From positions 25,750 to 89,749 of the forward strand of contig DASZKW010000019.1 of the NCBI GenBank assembly GCA_035552775.1: a stretch of DNA of 64,000 nt, in the 5' to 3' direction. The position numbers and the translations under genes are program-made. The stretch's first letter is position 1, and every line of letters begins with the position of its first letter. Below are positions 49,804-58,987 of the stretch, one piece after another. The notes under the pieces are model-generated. The model searched no databases, was not told where the DNA came from, and saw only the letters and a list, made by a program, of their open reading frames with translations. This DNA is from DASZKW01 sp035552775 (GTDB lineage: Bacteria; Actinomycetota; Acidimicrobiia; Acidimicrobiales; Palsa-688).

Positions 49804-50901
49804 ATGGCCGGTGCTGCCCAGAACTACATCGCCGTGATCAAGGTCGTCGGTATCGGTGGCGGAGGCGTCAACGCCGTCAACCGGATGATCGACGCCGGGC
49901 TCAAAGGGGTCGAGTTCATCGCCGTGAACACCGATGCGCAGGCACTTCTCATGAGTGACGCCGATGTCAAGCTCGACATCGGGCGCCAGCTCACCCGGGG
50001 CCTCGGCGCCGGAAGCGATCCCGGCGTCGGACGCCAGGCCGCCGAGGAACACCGAGAGGAGATCGAGGAGGTGCTCAAGGGCGCCGACATGGTCTTCATC
50101 ACCGCGGGCAAGGGAGGCGGCACGGGCACCGGTGGCGCTCCCGTGGTGGCCGAGATCGCCAAGTCGCTCGGAGCGTTGACCATCGGCGTGGTGACACGGC
50201 CGTTCTCATTCGAGGGGCGCAAGCGGGCTCTTCAAGCCGACGAGGGGATCCAGACCCTGAAGGACAAGGTCGACACCCTGATCGTCATCCCGAACGACCG
50301 TCTGCTCACGGTGTCCAATGACAAGACCTCGATGGTCAACGCATTCAAGATGGCCGACGAGGTCTTGCTCCAAGGCGTCCAGGGCATCACCGACCTGATC
50401 ACCACGCCGGGGCTCATCAACACCGACTTCGCCGACGTCAAGATGATCATGAGCAATGCCGGCACCGCGATCATGGGCATCGGTACCGCGTCGGGCGACG
50501 GCAGGGCCGTCACCGCGGCCAAGCTGGCCATTACCTCCCCGCTGCTCGAGGCGTCGATCGAGGGGGCGCGCGGGATCCTGCTCAACATCGCAGGCGGCAG
50601 CGACCTCGGCCTGTTCGAGGTGAACGAGGCCGCCGAGATCATCCATGGTGTGGCCCATCCCGACGCCAACATCATCTTCGGGCAGGTGATCGACGACACC
50701 ATGGGCGACGAGGTGAGGGTGACTGTGATAGCCGCCGGCTTCGAGCGCTGGGACGGCGATCGCCCGGACGAGATCCCGGCGAGACAGTCGGCCGGCATCG
50801 GTCTCGGCCTGGTCGACCCCGACCCTGACCTGTCCGGGGTGGACGGCGATCTCGGACTCGACGACGACGACGACTTCGACGTCCCGTCTTTCCTCAAGTA
50901 G
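49804..50901 (+). CDS. ftsZ: Cell division GTPase FtsZ
   Basis: The tubulin-like protein forming the division ring. GIGGGGVNAVNRMI, VNTDAQAL, the tubulin signature GGGTGTG (104-110), and the T7 loop region LITTPGLINTDFADVKMIM are present. After a short acidic linker (DLGLDDDDDFD) the conserved tail DVPSFLK ends the protein; this peptide is the docking site for SepF and other partners, and sepF lies two genes on. It has 365 residues. ATG at 49804 follows GGAGG. Confidence 0.97.
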   Translation: MAGAAQNYIAVIKVVGIGGGGVNAVNRMIDAGLKGVEFIAVNTDAQALLMSDADVKLDIGRQLTRGLGAGSDPGVGRQAAEEHREEIEEVLKGADMVFITAGKGGGTGTGGAPVVAEIAKSLGALTIGVVTRPFSFEGRKRALQADEGIQTLKDKVDTLIVIPNDRLLTVSNDKTSMVNAFKMADEVLLQGVQGITDLITTPGLINTDFADVKMIMSNAGTAIMGIGTASGDGRAVTAAKLAITSPLLEASIEGARGILLNIAGGSDLGLFEVNEAAEIIHGVAHPDANIIFGQVIDDTMGDEVRVTVIAAGFERWDGDRPDEIPARQSAGIGLGLVDPDPDLSGVDGDLGLDDDDDFDVPSFLK

Positions 50902-50906
50902 GCGCG

Positions 50907-51596
50907 GTGTCGGCCCTGAAAACCGTGCCGTCCGACGCCCTCGAGGCCGTGGTGTCCCGACGCCTCGCGGATGTACGCGCCCGTCTCGCCTCCGTGTCAG
51001 GTGGGCGCCACGTACGGATAGTGGCGGTGACGAAGGGGTTCGGCGCCGAGGTGGTGGCCGCCGCAGTTGCGTCCGGTGTGAGCGACCTGGGGGAGAACTA
51101 TGCCCAGGAGCTACTGGCAAAGGCGCCGCGGGCGCCGGGCGGGGTCCGCTGGCATTTTCTCGGTGCCATCCAGACCAACAAGGTCGCCCGCCTGGCGCCC
51201 ATCGTCGGGTCGTGGCATGCCGTTGACCGTCCTGGGGCCGGCGACGCCGTGGCCCGGCACCGCCCCGGGGCGGAGGTGTTCGTGGAGGTCAACGTCACCG
51301 GGGACCCGGCCAAGCACGGCTGCCGCCCGGCCGAGACCGACGCGCTGGTCGACCACCTCCGCGCCCGCGGCCTCGATGTGCGCGGCCTGATGACGCTGGC
51401 GCCGCCCGGAGATCGGTCCGGCTCCCGTGCCGCCTTTGGCCGCCTGGCCGGCTTGGCCCGCTCGCTCGGACTTGCCGAGCTGTCCATGGGTATGAGCGAC
51501 GACTTCGAGGAGGCCGTCGCGGAGGGTGCTACGACGGTGCGCCTCGGCCGGGCGCTGTTCGGTGCGCGCCCCGGCGTACGGCCGGCGCGGCGATAG
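50907..51596 (+). CDS. PLP-binding YggS-family protein (PLP homeostasis)
   Basis: A PLP-binding TIM-barrel protein involved in vitamin B6 balance. The PLP lysine is in IVAVTKGF; GENYAQEL, WHFLGAIQTNK, VFVEVNVTGDPAKHG, RGLMTLAP and SMGMSDDFEEAVAEGATTVRLGRALFG are family motifs. It has 229 residues. GTG at 50907 is 5 bp after ftsZ. The pgeF-type gene often found between ftsZ and this gene is absent. Confidence 0.92.
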   Translation: MSALKTVPSDALEAVVSRRLADVRARLASVSGGRHVRIVAVTKGFGAEVVAAAVASGVSDLGENYAQELLAKAPRAPGGVRWHFLGAIQTNKVARLAPIVGSWHAVDRPGAGDAVARHRPGAEVFVEVNVTGDPAKHGCRPAETDALVDHLRARGLDVRGLMTLAPPGDRSGSRAAFGRLAGLARSLGLAELSMGMSDDFEEAVAEGATTVRLGRALFGARPGVRPARR

Positions 51597-51619
51597 ATTA
51601 CGAGTTCGAGGAGGCACGC

Positions 51620-52153
51620 ATGGCAAGTCTGGTTCGCAAGGCGATGGTCTACCTCGGCCTCACCGATGATGACTACGAGGAGTACGACGGGTACGAGGAC
51701 CAGGTGGCCGTCGTGGCCCAACCGCCTCGGCGCGGCGTCATGGAGTCGATCGAGCCACAATCGCCCCAACTCGGTGGCGTGCGTACATTGCCCCGCGAGG
51801 CGCGCGACGACACGGGCAACGGTGTGACCGTGACGCCGCGGCCGGCACCAGTGGTGAGGCCCATCACCCCGATCCAAGGTGCGAAGGTATACGTCCTGGC
51901 GCCGACCCGCTTCGCCGACGCCCAGGAGATCGGTGATCGCTTCAAGAGCAACCAGCCGGTGATAGTCAATCTCGCTGCCGGCGACCGGGAGCTGTCACGG
52001 CGCATGATCGACTTTTGCAGCGGCGTCACCTATGCCCTCGGTGGCAGCATGGACAAGGTCGCCGACCAGGTTTTCCTGCTTACCCCGACCAACGTCGAGG
52101 TGTCGGCGGAGGAGAAACGGCGGCTCCAGGAACGCGGACTCTTTCGATCTTGA
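51620..52153 (+). CDS. sepF: Cell division protein SepF
   Basis: Anchors FtsZ filaments to the membrane. The N-terminal amphipathic stretch (MASLVRKAMVYLGL) is followed by an acidic linker (DDDYEEYDGYED) and the SepF domain (KVYVLAPTRFADAQEIGDRFKSNQPVIVNL, RRMIDFCSGVTYALGGSMDKV, VFLLTPTNVEVS). It has 177 residues. ATG at 51620 follows GAGGAGG. The stop overlaps yggT's TTG. Confidence 0.95.
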   Translation: MASLVRKAMVYLGLTDDDYEEYDGYEDQVAVVAQPPRRGVMESIEPQSPQLGGVRTLPREARDDTGNGVTVTPRPAPVVRPITPIQGAKVYVLAPTRFADAQEIGDRFKSNQPVIVNLAAGDRELSRRMIDFCSGVTYALGGSMDKVADQVFLLTPTNVEVSAEEKRRLQERGLFRS

Positions 52154-52425
52154 TTGCCGTCCTTGGCTTGGCTTCAGGGAATGTCTTCTATGTAATCGGC
52201 CAGCTCTACGTGATCGTCCTCGTCGTGCGGGCGGTGCTCAGCTGGTTCCCGATGTCATCGGAATCGGCGCTGGCCCCGGTGGCACGGGTGGCCTTCGTGC
52301 TGACCGAGCCGGTCGTGGCGCCGTTCCGCCGGCTCATCCCTCCTATGGGCGGCCTCGATCTGTCGTTCCTGGTGGCCTTCCTCGTTGTGGAGGTCATAGT
52401 CCAAACGGTGCTCGTGCGCCTATAG
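52150..52425 (+). CDS. YggT-family membrane protein
   Basis: A 91-residue protein with two membrane segments: VFYVIGQLYVIVLVVRAVLSWF and LSFLVAFLVVEVIVQTVL, joined by a loop with EPVVAPFRRLIPPMGGLDLS, the family signature. It is usual between sepF and divIVA in Gram-positive bacteria; a role in division or osmotic response is suggested but not settled. TTG at 52150 overlaps the sepF stop (TTGA). Confidence 0.9.
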   Translation: MIAVLGLASGNVFYVIGQLYVIVLVVRAVLSWFPMSSESALAPVARVAFVLTEPVVAPFRRLIPPMGGLDLSFLVAFLVVEVIVQTVLVRL

Positions 52426-52540
52426 CGCCGGCCCGTCCGCCGGCGCCGGCCGGCGGGGACCGGGCTTGCGGGGGGATTCATTTTCCGCCGCCCTCGACGA
52501 TTGTTACCAAGCGCAGGGCACGCGCTACTACGATGCCGGT

Positions 52541-53632
52541 ATGGACGTCTCGCCAAAGACCCTTCGCGAGGTCGAATTCCGCGAGAAGATGCGCGGATAC
52601 CACCCCGAGGATGTCGACCAGTTCCTCGAGCAGGTCGCCGCGGGACTCGAAGTGCTCCAGGACCGTTTGCGCCAGGCTGTCGATCGCGCTCAGCGGGCGG
52701 AGTCTGCCGCGGCTGAAGCCGGTGGGACCGACGAGATCCTGCGCAAGACCCTCGTCTTGGCGCAGCGCACCGCCGACCTCGCCGTGCAAGAGGCTCGCGA
52801 GCAGGCAGCCCGCATCCTGGCCGGCGCCGAGCAGCAGGCCCAGTCGCTGATCGGGGAGGCCGAGGACCGGGCCCGGCGCGCCCACGACGAGTCAGTCGCC
52901 GACATGCGCGCCGAGCTCGGCCGCCTGGAGACCGTGCGCCAACAGGCACAAGGTGAGGTCGAACTCATCCGCCGCTGGGTGGACGATCACCGCCAGACGC
53001 TGACCGCGTCGCTCAGAGACTCCCTAGGCATGCTCGAGGGGGCCCAGGTGTCCTCGCCGCCTCCGGTCAGCCGGCCCATCGACCTGCCGCCGGCGCCGAG
53101 AGCGAACGCCGGTTTGTCGTCTGTCCCCATGAGCGGCGAGGCGGAGGATCATCCGACCGGTCCCGAGACGGTCGCGTGGCGGCGTGGAGACGACCGCGAC
53201 AGCGGCACTGGCGACCCTTTGACATCGCCGCGCCGCAGACCTCCGGCCGGCCCGGCAGGCCAGCACCAGGGCCCGGCCGGCCCGGTAGGCCAACACCAGG
53301 GCCCCTCCGGTCTCCCGAGTCGGGGCGACGCCGGCGTTCGGCCCGATCCAGGCCGTGTCGATCCAGGCCGTCCAGAGCAGCCACCTCGTGGCGATACGCG
53401 GCACTCCGACGCTTCCTCCCGCCCGGAGTCGTTGGCGCCTCCCGAGGCGGCGGCGAGGGCCGAGACGGCGACTCGGGCCGAGGGGATGGGCCGCGAGGCG
53501 CCCGAAGGCCGGGACCGGGCCATTCGAGCTGTCGAGGAAGGGCCCAACGAGCAGGCACTCGACGATTTTTTCGACGACGAGCATTTCACAGACGAGCGCC
53601 GTTTCGGGGGACGTCTGCGTCGCCGGCGTTGA
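52541..53632 (+). CDS. divIVA: DivIVA/Wag31-like polar coiled-coil protein
   Basis: A DivIVA-domain protein: the membrane-binding start VSPKTLREVEFREKMRGYHPEDVDQFLEQV is followed by a long coiled coil (about 30-175). Such proteins mark poles and septa and direct wall growth in actinobacteria. The second half is a disordered Pro/Arg/Gly linker with a 30-bp tandem repeat (PAGPAGQHQG type), ending in an acidic then basic tail (DDFFDDEHF...GGRLRRRR). ATG at 52541 fits the family start; 363 residues. Confidence 0.9.
   Translation: MDVSPKTLREVEFREKMRGYHPEDVDQFLEQVAAGLEVLQDRLRQAVDRAQRAESAAAEAGGTDEILRKTLVLAQRTADLAVQEAREQAARILAGAEQQAQSLIGEAEDRARRAHDESVADMRAELGRLETVRQQAQGEVELIRRWVDDHRQTLTASLRDSLGMLEGAQVSSPPPVSRPIDLPPAPRANAGLSSVPMSGEAEDHPTGPETVAWRRGDDRDSGTGDPLTSPRRRPPAGPAGQHQGPAGPVGQHQGPSGLPSRGDAGVRPDPGRVDPGRPEQPPRGDTRHSDASSRPESLAPPEAAARAETATRAEGMGREAPEGRDRAIRAVEEGPNEQALDDFFDDEHFTDERRFGGRLRRRR
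53241..53300. repeat. 30-bp tandem repeat inside divIVA, 2 units (family B)
   Basis: Units at 53241-53270 and 53271-53300, differing at a few bases. They encode PAGPAGQHQG and PAGPVGQHQG. The coding-strand unit in ileS (56441-56500) matches at about 26 of 30 bases, in the same reading frame. Confidence 0.93.
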
Positions 53633-53720
53633 TTGAGCTCGAAGCTCGAGCCAAGTCCGGAGCGGAGGTAAACCACCCGCTATCGTGCGGGACGATTCGT
53701 CCCCTCTGGAAGGTGATCGT

Positions 53721-55409
53721 GTGTTGCTGCTCATAACCATCGGCCTGGTGATCGTGGCCCTGGTCTTGCTCATCGTGGGCTTCGTCCAGCACACGCTGAC
53801 GCTGATCTACCTTTCGATCGCCTGTAGTGCGGTCGCTGCTCTCACTCTGATCGTCTATAGCCGGCTGCAGAAGCGCCGGTCACTACGCCTCGGTGGTGCC
53901 GTGGTGACCGCCGATCTCGGCGACGGCGCCCGCGAGCCCGCTGATGCGTTCGCCGCCCGGGGCGCCCCGCCCGCGCGATGGGGCGACAACGTACCGGCTT
54001 CTGCGGAGCCGCCCTCTACCCAGGAGATGCCAGCCCCCGACTGGACTCCCGCCCCGCCGCCCCCGCCGGTGCCAGCCCCTCCGGTCCCGGCCGCGGTGGG
54101 AGCCGGCGTTCACGACGAGGAGGCTTGGGACGAGGAGCCCTTTGACGGCGACGACGAGTCCGTGTTCCCGATCGAGGACTACGACGACCTGCGGGTGGCT
54201 GAGATTCTCCCCCTGCTCGCCGAGCTCGATTCCCAAGAGCTCGAAGACGTCCGGGTTCGAGAAGCGAGAGGGAAGGCCCGCGGTACCCTGCTCCGTCGCC
54301 TAGACACCATGATCACCGCAGGAACGGCCGGCGCGGGCGCCATCAGTGTAGCTCCGCCGGCCGCGCCACCGCCGCCCTTCGTCCCGCCGGCGCCGGAGGA
54401 GACACCGGTGTCCACACCGGTGGCGGCGGACCTGCAATTCCCCATCGCCGACTACGACGAGCTGCGGGCGGGCGAGATCCTCCCCCTGCTCGGCGAGCTC
54501 GACCGCGACGAGCTGGCGGCGGTCGCCGATCGGGAGCGGGCCGGAGCAGCTCGCAGCACGATACTTTTCCGGATTTCCCGCCTCAGTCAGGTCGCCCCGT
54601 CCGGGCCTGCGACAGCGGATAGGGAAACCGCCATCACAACAGAGTCGCCGTTGCCGGTGGTCCCTGCTCCGCGGCCTGCAGCCGCGGAGGAAGGCGTCGT
54701 GGCTACCGAGGCCCCTGTGGCCGCCTCGCCGGCGAGCTCAGGCGCGCCCGCCCGGGCGGCAAGGGGGAGGAAGGCGGCCGCCTCGCCGAACGGTAGAGCG
54801 GAGAAGGCGGCGCCGAGAAAGGCCAGGGCGCCGCGCAAGGCGGCGCCTGTGCAGGAGGCGGCGCCGGTGAAGGTGGCGGAGGCGCCGAGAAAGGCCAGGG
54901 CGCCGCGCAAGGCGGCGCCTGTGCAGGAGGCGGCGCCGGTGCAGGAGGCGGAGGCGCCCAGGAAGGCGGGAGGGCCGAGAAAGGCGGGAGGGCCGAGAAA
55001 GGCGGCGGTGGCCAAGAAGGCGGTGGCCCCGTCGGCGTCTCGGCCAACCAGGAGGGCAGCCGCCGAGGCTCCCGCAGCACCAGCCACCAATGTTGCGGTC
55101 GCCAGCCCGCCTGTCGCGTCGCGGGGCAGGAAGAAGGCGGCTGCCGGACCCGTTGCCGCCCCGGCGAAAAGGGCGCCGCGCCAGACCGCGCCACCGGCCG
55201 AGAAGGCAACGGCGCGGAAGAAGGCGGCTGCCCCACCGGTCGGCGCGCCGGCGAAGCGGGCGCCGCGCAAGATCGCGACCCCGCCCGTCGCTTCCCAGGG
55301 ACGAAAGAGAGCGGACGCCGCTCCGGTTGTCGCCCCGGCGAAGCGGGCGCCCCGCAAGACCGCCCCGCCGGCCGAGAAGGCGGTCCGGGCCAACAAGAGG
55401 GTCCGCTGA
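53721..55409 (+). CDS. Membrane protein with two helical repeats and a histone-H1-like basic tail
   Basis: Not a named family overall. Two membrane helices lie at the start (about 1-47, LLLITIGLVIVALVLLIVGF and LTLIYLSIACSAVAALTLIV). An acidic/Pro linker follows, then two copies of a roughly 45-residue helical unit beginning FPIEDYDDLRVAEILPLLAELD (about 149) and FPIADYDELRAGEILPLLGELD (about 240), a module seen in actinobacterial envelope and nucleoid-associated proteins. From about residue 345 to 562 the chain is almost only Ala, Lys, Arg and Pro (APRKARAPRKAAP, AKRAPRKTAPP), like H1 or mycobacterial HupB tails. The start GTG at 53721 has GGAAGG upstream; GTG 53685 would add 12 residues. 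It converges on ileS. Confidence 0.8.
   Translation: MLLLITIGLVIVALVLLIVGFVQHTLTLIYLSIACSAVAALTLIVYSRLQKRRSLRLGGAVVTADLGDGAREPADAFAARGAPPARWGDNVPASAEPPSTQEMPAPDWTPAPPPPPVPAPPVPAAVGAGVHDEEAWDEEPFDGDDESVFPIEDYDDLRVAEILPLLAELDSQELEDVRVREARGKARGTLLRRLDTMITAGTAGAGAISVAPPAAPPPPFVPPAPEETPVSTPVAADLQFPIADYDELRAGEILPLLGELDRDELAAVADRERAGAARSTILFRISRLSQVAPSGPATADRETAITTESPLPVVPAPRPAAAEEGVVATEAPVAASPASSGAPARAARGRKAAASPNGRAEKAAPRKARAPRKAAPVQEAAPVKVAEAPRKARAPRKAAPVQEAAPVQEAEAPRKAGGPRKAGGPRKAAVAKKAVAPSASRPTRRAAAEAPAAPATNVAVASPPVASRGRKKAAAGPVAAPAKRAPRQTAPPAEKATARKKAAAPPVGAPAKRAPRKIATPPVASQGRKRADAAPVVAPAKRAPRKTAPPAEKAVRANKRVR
54809..54941. repeat. 61-bp direct repeat (72-bp period) in the basic-tail region
   Basis: 54809-54869 and 54881-54941 are identical. 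They encode the APRKARAPRKAAPVQEAAPV blocks of the H1-like tail. Shorter 24-bp repeats (KAGGPR) follow at about 54960-55010. Confidence 0.9.
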
Positions 55410-55430
55410 CCGCCACTGAACCGAGCAGGC

Positions 55431-58400
55431 TCAGCTGTTCCTACGGGTCACTCTCAGCCACACTGATTGTTGCGTCGGCAACACTGCATTGACCCAGCCG
55501 CCGGAGTCCGCCGGCTCGGCGGACTCCGCCAGCGCGTCCAAGAGTTCCTGCTGAGCTGACCCGTCGCCACCATCGCCTGCGGACAAGTATGCGCGCCTCA
55601 CGCTCACAGGCGCATCAGCGACAGATCTCACATCCAGATCGGTGGAGAGGGTCTGTTCGGCTACCCACGACCGGTGGGCTTCGACGGCCTCGGCCACGTC
55701 CGCAGGCGCCAGGAGCTCGGCCCGGATGCGATCGGTGACGTCAAGGCCCTCGTCGCGGCGCCGGTTTTGTACCGCCCTCACCACATCGCGGGCCAGGCCT
55801 TCGGCGACCAGGTCGGGGCGTAGGTCGACGTCGAGCACGACGAGGCATTCGGTCCCGGCCAGGGAGCGGCTGGTCGCAGGATCCTGGGGCACCAGGCGCA
55901 TCTCGAACTCGCCGCCCTCGAGCACGGCAGCACCGACTCTGGCGCGGCCGTCGCTTCCCAGCTCCCAGTCGCCGGCCTTGGCCGCGGCGGCGACTGCCGG
56001 CGTTTGCGCGCCGAGGCGGGGAGCGGCCACCTTGAAGGCGACGGTCAGCTTGCGGTCCGCCACCTCGTCGACGGCGCCGGTAAGGATCACTTCCTTGACG
56101 TTGACCTCCTCGGCGATCAGGTCGGCCAACGGCTCGAGGAGGGCGGCGTCCGGAGCGGCGACCGTCAATGACGCCAACGGGAGGCGCGCCCTGCGGCCCT
56201 GAGCCTTGCGCACGGAGTGGGCGGCGGAGCACACGTCTCGCACACGGTCCATGATCGCCACGAGGTCGGGGTCGCCAGGAAGGTCCGCCGGGTCGGGCCA
56301 GTCCGCCAGGTGGACGGAGCGATTTGACGTGAGACCCCGCCACACCTCCTCGGTAACCATCGGCAGGAGCGGCGCAGCGACCCGGCACAGGACCTCGAGG
56401 ACGGTGCCGAGGGCATCGAAGGCGTCCTGACTGGACCCCCTACGGCCCTGCTGGTGGCCTTCGGGGCCGGCCGGGCCCTGCTGGTGGCCTTCGGGGCCGG
56501 CCGGGGCCGGCTCGACCGGGGCGGTTTTGGTGCCCCAGAAGCGCTCCCTGCTCCGGCGGATGTACCAGTTGTTGAGGGCGTCGAGGAACGCCTCGATCGC
56601 GCCACATGCCCCGGCCAGGTCGTAGTCATCCATGGCGGCACTCACCGCCACCACCAAGTCGTGCGCCTTGGCCACGGCGTAGCGCTCGAGCACCCCGCCG
56701 GGAGCAGCACGCCAGTCGCGGGACAGTTCCGCCCGCCGCCCGTCGGCATTGGCGTAGAGCGAGAAGAAGTACCAGGCGTTCCACAGCGGCAGCAACGCGG
56801 CGCGCACGGCATCGGTGATGCCCCGCTCGTCGGCGACCAAGTCACCACCACGCACGACCGGCGACGACAAGAGAAACCAGCGCATGGCGTCCGCCCCGTG
56901 CTCCTCGAACATCGCCGCGGGATCGGGGTAGTTCCGGAGACGCTTGGACATCTTCTGACCGTCCGAACCGAGGACGATCCCGTGGGCCAGGCACGTCTTG
57001 AAGGCGGGCCGGTCGAACAACGCGGTGGCGAGGACATGCAAGGTGTAGAACCACCCCCGGGTCTGGCCGATGTACTCGACCACGAAGTCACCGGGGAAAT
57101 GCCCGTCGAACCACTCGCGGTTCTCGAAGGGGTAGTGGACCTGGGCGAAGGGCATCGACCCCGACTCGAACCAGCAGTCGAGCACGTCGGTCACCCGCCT
57201 CATGGTGGAGCGCCCCGTGGGGTCGTCGGGATTCGGCCTGGTCAAATCGTCGATGGCGGGGCGGTGCAGGTCGGTGGGGCGCACCCCGAAGTCGCGCTCG
57301 AGGTCGTCGAGGCTTCCGTAGAAGTCGAGGCGCGGGTAGGCGGGGTCGTCAGAGGTCCAAACCGGGATCGGCGATCCCCAGAAGCGGTTACGGGAAATCG
57401 ACCAGTCCCGAGCACCCTCCAGCCATTTGCCGAAGGCTCCGTCGCGCACGTGTGCGGGCACCCAGGTGATCACCTGGTTGTTGGCGAGCATGCGGTCCTT
57501 GAGGGCGGTCACCCGGACGAACCAGGAGGTGACCGCCTTGTAAACCAGGGGCGTATCGGTGCGCCAGCAGTGCGGGTAACTGTGCACGTACGAGTCGGCG
57601 CGGACGAGAGCGCCGTCCTCGCGGAGGCGGCGGATGACCGGCTGGTTGGCTTCGAAGACCTGGAGGCCCTCGAAGTCGGGTACCTCGGCGGTGAACCGGG
57701 TGCGGTCGTCGACCGGGCAGATGACATCGATGCCGTTGGCGGCGCAGATCAACTGGTCGTCCTCGCCGAAGCCGGGAGCCATGTGCACCGCCCCGGTGCC
57801 CTCGTCGGTGGACACGAAATCGCCTGCGAGCACCCGGAAGGCGTTTGGTGCGTCGGCGAAGTACGCGAACAGGGGCCGGTATCGGCGACCCACCAGGTCG
57901 GCGCCGGCGACCGCGCCGACCTGCACCGCTCCCTCCAGCGAGGAGGCGTAGCCGGCGACGGTCCCCTCACCGATCACCACCCGCGCCCCGCCGGCGAGGT
58001 CGAACACCGAATAGGTGAGCGACGGGCCTACGGCAAGGGCCAGGTTGGAAGGCAGTGTCCACGGGGTGGTCGTCCACACCCACAACTGCACGGGTCCGGC
58101 GACCGGGGAGGGCGCGCCGGGATCGGCTTCCAGGGTGAACGCCACGGTCACCGCCGGGTCTTGGCGGTCCCGGTAGGCGTTGTCCTGGCGGGTCTCGAAG
58201 TTGGACAGGGGTGTCTCACACTCCCAGCAGTAGGGCAGCACCCTGTAGTTCTGGTAGAGGAGGCCCTTGTCCCAGAGCTGCTTGAGGGCCCACATGACGC
58301 TCTCCATGTAGGTGAGGTCCATGGTCTTGTAGTCGTTGGCGAAGTCGACCCAGCGGGCTTGGCGGGTGACGTAACGCTGCCACTCGTGGGTGTAGCGCAG

Positions 58401-58823
58401 CACCGAACTGCGGCAATACGAGTTGAAGCGTTCGATGCCGTACTCGGTGATCGGTCCCCGCCCCGACACTCCCAACTCTTTTTCCGCTTCCGTCTCCGCA
58501 GGAAGGCCGTGGCAGTCCCAGCCGAAGCGGCGCTCCACCCGTTGGCCTCTCATGGTGCGGTATCGGGGTACAGCGTCCTTGACGTAACCGGTGAGCAGGT
58601 GCCCGTAGTGGGGGAGCCCGTTGGCGAAAGGGGGGCCGTCGTAGAAGACGTACTCGTGGCCCTCCCCACCCTCCGCCCCGCTCGGGGATCCGGCGTGGCG
58701 GGCTGCCACCGACGCAGCGAAAGTACCGTCGGCGGCCCACCATGCCAGGATCGCTGCCTCGATGGCGGGGAAACTGGGCTTGTCGACCACTTCGGGATAG
58801 GGCGCAGCGCGCTCGGTGGGCAT
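55431..58823 (-). CDS. ileS: Isoleucyl-tRNA synthetase, type 2 (eukaryote-like)
   Basis: Charges tRNA-Ile. The HIGH motif is His72-Tyr-Gly-His75 (LPHYGHLLTGYVKD) and KMSKR is at 624-628 (KMSKRLRNYPDP), both of the type-2 pattern shared with eukaryotes rather than the type-1 HIGH/KMSKS form; type-2 enzymes are known to resist mupirocin. The editing domain (TTTPWTLPSN, STDEGTGAVHMAPGFGEDD) is present. ATG at 58823 is the family start; the frame is open far upstream but that is antisense to dksA and lspA. It has 1130 residues. A tandem PAGPEGHQQG repeat is inserted at about 774-795, between catalytic core and anticodon-binding domain. Confidence 0.95.
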   Translation of the reverse strand: MPTERAAPYPEVVDKPSFPAIEAAILAWWAADGTFAASVAARHAGSPSGAEGGEGHEYVFYDGPPFANGLPHYGHLLTGYVKDAVPRYRTMRGQRVERRFGWDCHGLPAETEAEKELGVSGRGPITEYGIERFNSYCRSSVLRYTHEWQRYVTRQARWVDFANDYKTMDLTYMESVMWALKQLWDKGLLYQNYRVLPYCWECETPLSNFETRQDNAYRDRQDPAVTVAFTLEADPGAPSPVAGPVQLWVWTTTPWTLPSNLALAVGPSLTYSVFDLAGGARVVIGEGTVAGYASSLEGAVQVGAVAGADLVGRRYRPLFAYFADAPNAFRVLAGDFVSTDEGTGAVHMAPGFGEDDQLICAANGIDVICPVDDRTRFTAEVPDFEGLQVFEANQPVIRRLREDGALVRADSYVHSYPHCWRTDTPLVYKAVTSWFVRVTALKDRMLANNQVITWVPAHVRDGAFGKWLEGARDWSISRNRFWGSPIPVWTSDDPAYPRLDFYGSLDDLERDFGVRPTDLHRPAIDDLTRPNPDDPTGRSTMRRVTDVLDCWFESGSMPFAQVHYPFENREWFDGHFPGDFVVEYIGQTRGWFYTLHVLATALFDRPAFKTCLAHGIVLGSDGQKMSKRLRNYPDPAAMFEEHGADAMRWFLLSSPVVRGGDLVADERGITDAVRAALLPLWNAWYFFSLYANADGRRAELSRDWRAAPGGVLERYAVAKAHDLVVAVSAAMDDYDLAGACGAIEAFLDALNNWYIRRSRERFWGTKTAPVEPAPAGPEGHQQGPAGPEGHQQGRRGSSQDAFDALGTVLEVLCRVAAPLLPMVTEEVWRGLTSNRSVHLADWPDPADLPGDPDLVAIMDRVRDVCSAAHSVRKAQGRRARLPLASLTVAAPDAALLEPLADLIAEEVNVKEVILTGAVDEVADRKLTVAFKVAAPRLGAQTPAVAAAAKAGDWELGSDGRARVGAAVLEGGEFEMRLVPQDPATSRSLAGTECLVVLDVDLRPDLVAEGLARDVVRAVQNRRRDEGLDVTDRIRAELLAPADVAEAVEAHRSWVAEQTLSTDLDVRSVADAPVSVRRAYLSAGDGGDGSAQQELLDALAESAEPADSGGWVNAVLPTQQSVWLRVTRRNS
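56441..56500. repeat. 30-bp tandem repeat inside ileS, 2 units (family B)
   Basis: Units at 56441-56470 and 56471-56500 on the plus strand; on the coding strand they encode PAGPEGHQQG twice. Same unit as in divIVA at 53241-53300. Confidence 0.93.
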
Positions 58824-58987
58824 CGCTCCACGATAGAGGCCGCCGCCCGGCCAGCCCTCGAGTATCGGGACTGGCACGGGAACAACGCGCCGGGCGGAGT
58901 CGTTGCAGGCCGCGCGGCAACGCAGAGTGAGAGCGGTGCCGGGCGTGCTAGCGTGCGGCTCCCGCTCCGTGCAGAGACAGGTTGAAG

